Positions 33,867 to 38,993 of a stretch of 38,993 nt of DNA are shown here, one piece after another (position 1 is the first letter of the stretch; every line of letters starts with the position of its first letter). The notes under the pieces are model-generated. The model saw nothing but the letters and a program-made list of their open reading frames with translations, searched no databases and had not been told where the DNA came from. The stretch spans positions 1-38,993 of the forward strand of contig CACYGY010000023.1 of the NCBI GenBank assembly GCA_902774025.1, read 5' to 3'. The translations under genes and the position numbers were made by a program. This DNA is from an uncultured Eubacteriales bacterium. GTDB taxonomy: Bacteria > Bacillota > Clostridia > Christensenellales > Aristaeellaceae.

Positions 33867-35426
33867 ATGCTGATTGTGAACGGAAAACCGTTCCTGGTTC
33901 TTGCCGGAGAAATGCATAATTCATCCTCCTCGACCCTGCAGGCCGCATTACCCGTATTCGATAAAGCAAAAGAGTTATTTCTGAATACTGTGTTGACGCC
34001 GGTCACCTGGGAACTGATCGAACCGGAGGAAGGAGTGTTCGATTTCTCTCTGGTGGACAGTCTGATCCTGGCTGCGCGGGAGCGCAGTCTGAAGCTTGGG
34101 CTTCTGTGGTTCGGCGCGTGGAAAAATGCTCAGTGCTTCTACGCACCTTCCTGGGTGAAGACCGATCTGAAGCGCTTTCGCCGTGCTCAGCCCGTAAAAG
34201 GGCAGAACAAGGTATTTCTTCCGCTCTTTCACGGGATGGAATATACCACACTGTCCGCTTTCTGTGAGGAAACGCTTCAGGCTGACAGCCGCGCTTTCGC
34301 AAAACTGATGAGCCACCTGAAAGTCTTCGACGAAAAAGATCAGACTGTTGTGTATGTGCAGGTAGAAAACGAAACGGGTCTTCAGGGTGCGGTCCGGGAT
34401 CACTCTGACGAAGCGGACGCGCTGTTCGAAGGCCCGGTTCCGGAGGATTTTGCCGCTTATATGCGCGGGCCTGCCATGGAAACCCTGCGTAAAGACATGC
34501 GTGCCGCTGTGGCGGAAGGAAACCCCGGAGGAAGCTGGAAAGAAGTATTCGGCAACCAGGCAGAGGAGATTTTCCAGGCCAGCTATACAGCCCGGTATGT
34601 CGACGCGGTTGCTGCGGCCGGTAAGGCAGAGTATGATCTTCCCATGGCGGTGAACGCCTGGCTGGAAATCAACGAGCCCGGCAACTATCCTTCCGGTGGA
34701 CCCATTGGAAAGATGCTGGAAGTCTGGAAATACCATGCTCCGCATATCGACGTGTTCTGTCCGGATATCTACGTGCGTGACTTCCTTGGTGTCTGTGACG
34801 AATTCTGCAGGATCGGCAATCCGCTGCTGATCCCGGAAACGTCCGCCCACAGCTATGCCGGTCCACGGCTGGTCTATTGTGTCGGGCATTATCATGCCTG
34901 GGGATTTGCTCCCTTTGGCTTTGAGGAAATCGGGGAAGTCTTTTCCTCGTCTCTCGGGGCGCTGTTTGGCATGGATACCAGTGATCCCCTTCTGGCCACC
35001 CCGCAGGACGCCGGGGAATATGCCTGGTACAACAGGACACTGAATGATTGTCAGGAACTGCTGTGCGAAGCATACGGTACAAAAAGGCTGCAGGCCGTGA
35101 TCGGGGAAAGGCCGGAAACAGACACCATGTGTTTTGGTCGTTTCGCTGTAAAGGCGATCATGGATTCCCCGCACATGAGCAGAAAAGACAGCGTATGTCT
35201 TGCACTTCAGACTGCCTCAGACGAGTTTATCCTGATTGCAAATGCCTGCTTCGTCCGGGTCCTGTCTCTGGACAGGGAATGTCCGAATGTGGATCTGCTG
35301 TGTCTGGAGGACGGCGAATTCCGCGGCGGCAAATGGGAAGCCTTCCGGCGACTGAACGGGGATGAGGCCAATATTGCCTGCTGGAAACCGACGCTTTTGA
35401 AGGTAAAAGTATTCGCATACGGCTGA
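33867..35426 (+). CDS. DUF5597/GH35-GH42-like intracellular glycosidase (clan GH-A)
   Basis: The 519-residue protein starts NGKPFLVLAGEMHNSSSS and continues NTVLTPVTWELIEPEEGVFD and LGLLWFGAWKNAQCFYAP, as in the GH35/GH42-related proteins that carry a DUF5597 C-terminal domain. The likely acid/base is Glu169 in VQVENETG and the likely nucleophile Glu324 in LLIPETSAHS. There is no signal peptide, so it is cytosolic. Relatives are annotated as beta-galactosidases; galactose, arabinopyranose or related residues on plant oligosaccharides are possible targets. GAGGAGGAAGG precedes the ATG, which lies 22 bases past the GH39 stop codon. It is the last gene of the operon. Confidence 0.85.
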   Translation: MLIVNGKPFLVLAGEMHNSSSSTLQAALPVFDKAKELFLNTVLTPVTWELIEPEEGVFDFSLVDSLILAARERSLKLGLLWFGAWKNAQCFYAPSWVKTDLKRFRRAQPVKGQNKVFLPLFHGMEYTTLSAFCEETLQADSRAFAKLMSHLKVFDEKDQTVVYVQVENETGLQGAVRDHSDEADALFEGPVPEDFAAYMRGPAMETLRKDMRAAVAEGNPGGSWKEVFGNQAEEIFQASYTARYVDAVAAAGKAEYDLPMAVNAWLEINEPGNYPSGGPIGKMLEVWKYHAPHIDVFCPDIYVRDFLGVCDEFCRIGNPLLIPETSAHSYAGPRLVYCVGHYHAWGFAPFGFEEIGEVFSSSLGALFGMDTSDPLLATPQDAGEYAWYNRTLNDCQELLCEAYGTKRLQAVIGERPETDTMCFGRFAVKAIMDSPHMSRKDSVCLALQTASDEFILIANACFVRVLSLDRECPNVDLLCLEDGEFRGGKWEAFRRLNGDEANIACWKPTLLKVKVFAYG

Positions 35427-35724
35427 GACTTCCTGATTCGTGATTGTTCCCTTGCCCCTGATGAGAATGTTACGGCATTTCAGTCATGTCATGCAGACAT
35501 GAATAACTGCCGCCAATGATCCGTGACGGAAAAACCGAAAACGTGATCCCGATTCTTTCCGGACACCTGAACGCCGGGCTTGTGCAGATGGGACACCGGA
35601 TTCGGGAGAACTGCCGTTATGATTCTGTCCCGAATGCAGAATGCTGCCTTTCCGGGTCAGTTGCATCGAAACCTGCCGGAACACCCGTACATCACGGGTT
35701 CATTCAATCGCTGTATAAAGGTGA
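35427..35724. other. Gap after the glycosidase operon
   Basis: About 300 bases with no gene. A weak hairpin (TCATGTC at 35484-35490, GACATGA at 35496-35502) lacks a T-tract, so I find no clear terminator directly after the operon. Confidence 0.4.
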
Positions 35725-35832
35725 AAGACCTCGGGGGGGTCTTGTCCGAACCCGTCCATCGTCAAGGATCTATTTTGACCGTTGGCCCCATTGCAGGGAG
35801 ACTCGGTGCGGCACCGGGTCCCCCTCTTTTTT
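35725..35832 (+). ncRNA. Candidate small RNA with two hairpins
   Basis: A TATAAA box (35714-35719) lies just before a hairpin (AAGACC at 35725-35730, GGTCTT at 35738-35743) and a strong terminator follows about 60 bases on. There is no ORF with a ribosome site between them. It may be a free small RNA of about 110 bases or simply the end of the glycosidase transcript. I cannot match it to a known RNA family, and the -35 region is weak. Confidence 0.3.
35796..35832 (+). terminator. Intrinsic terminator downstream of the glycosidase operon
   Basis: GGGAGACTCGGTG (35796-35808), a three-base loop and CACCGGGTCCCCC form a stem of 13 positions with one mismatch and one G-T pair. TCTTTTTT follows. 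It may end the operon transcript and/or the candidate small RNA. Confidence 0.75.
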
Positions 35833-35901
35833 CACTTTGGGATCAGGATCATCATCTTTGTCAGGATCAAACATCTGACCTTTTTCTTTCCATCCCTGGT
35901 T

Positions 35902-35946
35902 TTAACAGGTCTGTTTTTCTAAAAGCACAAAAAACAGACTTGTTAA
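35902..35946. repeat. Left 45-bp palindromic element
   Basis: The element begins TTAACAGGTCTGTTTTT and ends AAAAACAGACTTGTTAA; the two arms pair with one mismatch across an 11-base centre. The right element (37254-37298) has the same length, the same first ten bases (TTAACAGGTC) and the same AAAACAGAC-NN-GTTAA end. Confidence 0.85.
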
Positions 35947-35947
35947 C

Positions 35948-35976
35948 TTGCTATTTTTCCAATCGTACATTACAAT
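35948..35976 (+). promoter_or_regulatory. Promoter of the ATPase gene
   Basis: TTGCTA (35948-35953), a 17-base spacer and TACAAT (35971-35976). The -35 box abuts the left palindromic element, so a protein bound there could control transcription. Confidence 0.65.
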
Positions 35977-36009
35977 TTCAACGCAACGAATTCAGGAGGT
36001 CCTGAGATC

Positions 36010-37239
36010 ATGCTTTATGTTCGTGAACAATACCTCCGGAAGATCCGGGGCTTTTATCACGCTGATGATCTGATCAAGGTGATTACAGGCGTCAGACGTA
36101 GCGGAAAATCATGTCTGATGCAGATGATTGCGGAAGAACTGCAAAAACAGGGAATCGCAGCAGAGCAGATTGTGTATCTGGATCTGGACCGGCGAGGATA
36201 CAGAAAGATTAAGACCGCAGACCAGCTGGAGAAACTTATCGAGGAGAATAACAGAACTCCGAAGCTCAAATACCTGTTCATCGATGAAATCCAAAACGTG
36301 AAGGAATTCGAGGAAGTGATCAATGGATTTCGGGGCGATGGCGAATGGTCCATATTTATTACGGGGTCGAATTCATATCTTCTCAGCGGAGAACTCGTAA
36401 CCAAATTGACTGGCCGCTATCTGGAATTTGAGATTTTTCCGCTGAACTTTATGGAATATGAAGGAATGAAAGCATTCTATCAGAAACCGATTGATCCGAA
36501 TCCTGTAGCCGAATTGAATCGCTTTATCCTGGAGGGAGGCTTTCCAAGGACCGTTCTTCTGGACGGAATGCAGGAAAAGCGTACCTACGTACAGGGAATC
36601 ATCCAGGAAATCTTTGAGAAAGATATCCGTAAACGAGTAAAAATACGAGAGAAGGAAACGTTTGAAAGAGTCAGGGACTACCTGATTAACAATTTCGGAT
36701 CAAGAACGAGCATAACCAGCCTATACAAATCTCTCAAGGGAAACGGTATTCATATTTCCAAGCAAACCGTATCCAGATACGTTAAAATTCTCCTGGATTC
36801 AAAGATACTTTATGAATGTCCGCGTTTTGATATGAAATCAAAACGGGCCCTTCAGGGAGAGAAAAAGTACTATCTGTCAGATTTGAGTTTCTACTACGCA
36901 GTGAATACAGACAATACCATACAGTACGGCCCTGATCTGGAAAATCTGGTTTTCAGCTATGCCAAAGGCCAGAATTACATGGTGAGTGTCGGAAGCATCG
37001 GAACCCTGGAATGCGACTTTGTTGTCCGGAATGCAGAGCAGAATTATGCCTACATTCAGGTTTCATATACCATTGCCAACAGCAAAGAAACCGAAGAAAG
37101 AGAATACCGCTCGCTTGAGAGGATTCGGGACAATTATCCCCGTTATGTGATGATGACCGATTATCTGCTGCAGAAAAGGAACGGCATTTCTCATGTAAAC
37201 CTGATGGAATTTATGAGGAATGAAAGACCGTTTTGTTAG
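36010..37239 (+). CDS. AAA_14/DUF4143-type ATPase
   Basis: The 409-residue protein begins with an AAA domain: Walker A GVRRSGKSCLMQ (about residues 27-38), Walker B YLFIDEIQNV (about 90), and sensor-like IFITGSNSYLLSGEL. A winged-helix stretch follows (KGNGIHISKQTVSRYVKIL), then a DUF4143 C-terminal domain with LECDFVVRN and YIQVSY, where related proteins have a nuclease-like E-x-DFV...VK pattern; the lysine is absent here. The family is widespread in bacteria and archaea, often in many copies, and its function is unresolved. GGAGG stands 9 bases before the ATG. The gene lies inside a pair of 45-bp repeats, and its lower G+C suggests transfer from elsewhere. Confidence 0.9.
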   Translation: MLYVREQYLRKIRGFYHADDLIKVITGVRRSGKSCLMQMIAEELQKQGIAAEQIVYLDLDRRGYRKIKTADQLEKLIEENNRTPKLKYLFIDEIQNVKEFEEVINGFRGDGEWSIFITGSNSYLLSGELVTKLTGRYLEFEIFPLNFMEYEGMKAFYQKPIDPNPVAELNRFILEGGFPRTVLLDGMQEKRTYVQGIIQEIFEKDIRKRVKIREKETFERVRDYLINNFGSRTSITSLYKSLKGNGIHISKQTVSRYVKILLDSKILYECPRFDMKSKRALQGEKKYYLSDLSFYYAVNTDNTIQYGPDLENLVFSYAKGQNYMVSVGSIGTLECDFVVRNAEQNYAYIQVSYTIANSKETEEREYRSLERIRDNYPRYVMMTDYLLQKRNGISHVNLMEFMRNERPFC

Positions 37240-37253
37240 CTGAAAAAGCATGG

Positions 37254-37298
37254 TTAACAGGTCCAAAATTGCAAAAACAGGAAAAACAGACCCGTTAA
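37254..37298. repeat. Right 45-bp palindromic element
   Basis: The element begins GGTTAACAGGTC two bases earlier and ends AAAAACAGACCCGTTAA. Its outer arms GTTAACAGGTC (37253-37263) and GACCCGTTAAC (37289-37299) pair with one mismatch. It is a relative of the left element in the same orientation, 14 bases after the ATPase stop codon. Confidence 0.85.
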
Positions 37299-37677
37299 CG
37301 GCGAACTTTCCCTTTGATCATGGTTTTCGTATCTTCGCATTGTCTTCGGTCAGTGAATCGGGCCCCCTGTTCCATGACGGATATAGTCATGACTCCACAT
37401 GGTTGAGATCGCTCCTTATCGGCTGAGGCAGGACCGGATAAGATTTCCGCTCTGGCAGTTATCGCGGAGCATGTTCAGCAGACCATGCAGCGTTCCTGCT
37501 GCCAGTTATACCCGTCCGCCGGACAGTTGTTCCTCCGTCTGCTGCACAATCCCGTAGTCCGGCCGACTTGGTTATGATTTTCAACAGCTGAATGAGATCG
37601 GTACTCCTTCCACGGGACGCTGATTGCGGAAAAAGCAGCTTATGCTATACTTCGCGAAGAGGGCGTGAAAGAAGGGG
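37299..37677. other. Degenerate stretch without an intact gene
   Basis: About 380 bases after the ATPase unit. Short open fragments have no ribosome sites and no recognisable similarity. It appears to be decayed DNA. Confidence 0.4.
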
Positions 37678-37806
37678 GACAGTTCAGCGGTCACTTTCCA
37701 CCCTTTTGATTCGGGGATCAAGTCCAATTTGTATCTGGCCTGGTCAGCGGAGCATCATCTCGCGCTGGTTCAGGAGTTGTTCCTGCAGGAAATGAAAAGG
37801 ATGTAA
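37678..37806 (+). pseudogene. Possible C-terminal remnant of a LysR-type regulator
   Basis: A 42-codon stretch without its own start reads VTFHPFDSGIKSNLYLAWS and ends LVQELFLQEMKRM before a TAA. The pattern of a short strand, then a YLAW strand and a final amphipathic helix resembles the end of LysR effector domains. No upstream frame continues it, so it would be a fragment. The match is weak. Confidence 0.3.
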
Positions 37807-37968
37807 GCGCAACAGCATGGAGTCATGACCATGGTGGCTGCGGTTGATCCCGGGCTTCCCCGGTGGGACGGGAAACTCAGCCCATGCAGGCAGGACATCC
37901 TGTAAAAACCCCGTCCTGCCCGCCATTGAAACTGCACGTAAAAAACCGCTGGTTTTGCGGTCGTTATT

Positions 37969-38009
37969 GATTTTAATTAAATTACATTGCGTTCTAGATT
38001 TTAATTAAA
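37969..38009. repeat. A+T-rich 13-bp direct repeat with palindromic core
   Basis: GATTTTAATTAAA occurs at 37969-37981 and 37997-38009, each containing the palindrome TTTAATTAAA. It is a sharp A+T island in G+C-rich DNA, just upstream of the IS66 remnant. It could be a protein-binding site or a residue of an insertion-element end. Confidence 0.6.
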
Positions 38010-38043
38010 ATTCGCTGTCTTGTCGAAACGTGGAGAAATTCTG

Positions 38044-38873
38044 TGCACGCGTTTTACCGGGGGAAAGGTCAACGTGGGTCCCGAGGAAGAGTACATTGCT
38101 GATGAACATCCACTGAAATGCATCGGGACAGACGTTGTTCAGTTGGAACTGATTCGTGAATCCTTCACGGTTTACAAGCTCGTTTACCTGTGCAGGGTGT
38201 ACGCCGATCCAAAATCGGAAGAGGAGACCAGAAAGGCCGCCGTCCATCGTCCTTATATACCCGCGTCGCTGTTACGGACCGTTGTGCTCCGGCCTGCCGT
38301 CATGGCGCTGTCACTGTACAGACAGGAACCGATGTGGAAGCGACTGGATGTTGACCTGAAGCGCAGCATCACAGCCAGCCGGGGAGTGCTGATCTCTGAT
38401 ACCTGCTGAAGCCTTTCGGCGGCGCTTTCTCCGCTGAACGCCCCCGGCAGTTGATCATCCACACGGATGTAGCCGTACTGCAAGGAAGGTCACAGCGAAG
38501 CCCCGCATCCGGGTCTGCGCTTCCCCCAGGGCTTCGATCCTTGCCATGAACAGAGCCGCAAGAGGGCCTGTGTGGTGAAGATGCCCGAAGGCTGTACCGG
38601 CGCAGTGATCTCAGACGGTTGCAACGACGAAATCATTCCGGCCAGAGCCATCCCGCGGAGCCATACCCGATGAATATGGGTTGAGGTCATGCCTGAAAGC
38701 ACCGGGATGGAGGACGCCCGGCTGCAAAAGGACTGGAATCCCGCAGCCAGTCCTTTGAGGTGGAGCAAAAGCCGGAGGGTTTCCCGGGCGAAAAGCGCCG
38801 TCTTCTTTCCATGCCCATCAGGGATGCGTTCTTCGCCCGGCCGGACAAGATATTCAACCCGCAGGCAATCTGA
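38044..38873 (+). pseudogene. Decayed IS66-family transposase (TnpC)
   Basis: Several frames must be joined. The first fragment (to the TGA at 38407-38409) contains HRPYIPASLLRTVVLRP and ALSLYRQEPMWKRLDVDL, which follow the IS66 pattern of P-x-IP-x-S...LPLYRQE-x-x-x-RLG-x-x-LSR. A later fragment near 38580-38625 reads GCTGAVISDGCND, matching the F-x-G-x-L-x-x-DGY catalytic region, and the last (FEVEQKPEGFPGEKRRLL to DAFFARPDKI) matches the C-terminal LDAFF-x-W segment. The zinc-binding N-terminus, one conserved catalytic Asp region and the accessory genes TnpA/TnpB are missing or unrecognisable. It cannot be active. Confidence 0.65.
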
Positions 38874-38929
38874 AAAATGCAGTCACCTGCTCTCTCAAGC
38901 CAACGCCATCGGCTAATCAACACCCCCAA

Positions 38930-38953
38930 CCCCCTCATTCATGAGGGGGCTTT
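38930..38953. terminator. Terminator-like hairpin at the window end
   Basis: CCCCCTCA, loop TTCA and TGAGGGGG form a perfect 8-bp stem followed by CTTT. It lies 57 bases past the last IS66 fragment. The gene it serves may lie to the right of the window. Confidence 0.5.
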
Positions 38954-38993
38954 CCCGTTTCCCGCCACTCGGATCTTTTCACAATATCCTGTG

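Larger units (their letters stand above)
35902..37298. mobile_element. Candidate 1.4-kb mobile unit carrying a DUF4143-type ATPase
   Basis: The outer ends form 17-bp inverted repeats with one mismatch: TTAACAGGTCTGTTTTT at 35902-35918, and its near reverse complement at 37282-37298. Inside lie a promoter and one gene whose base composition is visibly more A+T-rich than its neighbours. No transposase is present, so movement would need a helper; alternatively the repeats are operators. No target-site duplication could be recognised. Confidence 0.45.

Noticed and set aside
37969..38009. CRISPR-like repeat
   Set aside because: Only two short copies with a palindromic core, no regular spacers and no cas genes.
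38020..38409. Intact small gene of 129 codons
   Set aside because: It matches the interior of an IS66 transposase, starts without a ribosome site and is followed by further IS66 pieces in other frames.

Overview
The window looks like chromosomal DNA of a Gram-positive anaerobe of the Clostridia with a G+C-rich genome, probably a gut or rumen plant-fibre degrader. The grounds are AGGAGG-type ribosome binding sites, sigma-A-like promoters, a carbohydrate ABC importer that lacks its own ATPase, GH39 and DUF5597-type glycosidases, and large GGDEF/PAS sensor proteins of a clostridial style. The exact family cannot be fixed from sequence reading alone. Genes are intact but separated by several G+C-rich stretches of 0.6 to 1.3 kb without convincing genes. 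The two ends of the window hold decayed genes.

Layout. 1-3.5 kb (minus strand): a SIS-domain sugar isomerase and a BadF/NAGK-type sugar kinase from one promoter, followed by a frameshifted remnant of a GH42-like beta-galactosidase. 3.7-6.4 kb (plus): a PHP phosphoesterase and a secreted S41 peptidase. 6.6-10.8 kb (minus): a membrane-anchored SpoIIE/PP2C phosphatase preceded by a three-part fusion of a membrane domain, an RlmN/Cfr-like radical SAM domain and an MTA/SAH nucleosidase. 11.5-12.9 kb (plus): an IS630-transposase-like protein that has lost all three catalytic acids. 13.0-14.8 kb (minus): a FIST-GGDEF protein. 15.8-17.8 kb: a six-helix membrane protein and an SGNH hydrolase. 19.0-25.7 kb (minus): a dual-SBP/PAS/GGDEF receptor and a PAS hybrid histidine kinase that share homologous sensor modules. 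27-28 kb: a secreted protein of unknown function. 29.1-35.4 kb (plus): a sugar-uptake and glycoside-hydrolase operon (binding protein, two permeases, GH39, DUF5597-type glycosidase). 35.9-37.3 kb: a DUF4143-type AAA ATPase gene enclosed by related 45-bp elements whose outer ends form near-perfect inverted repeats. 37.3-39 kb: decayed DNA with an IS66 transposase remnant.

How the parts fit. The flanks serve carbohydrate uptake and breakdown. The centre (6.5-26 kb) is rich in signalling: c-di-GMP synthesis (two GGDEF proteins), a phosphorelay kinase and a PP2C phosphatase. The most unusual gene is the 815-residue fusion. RlmN/Cfr-type chemistry consumes SAM and releases S-adenosylhomocysteine and 5'-deoxyadenosine, and the fused nucleosidase domain belongs to a family that cleaves both. 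Runners-up are the catalytically dead IS630-derived protein and the repeat-bounded ATPase unit.
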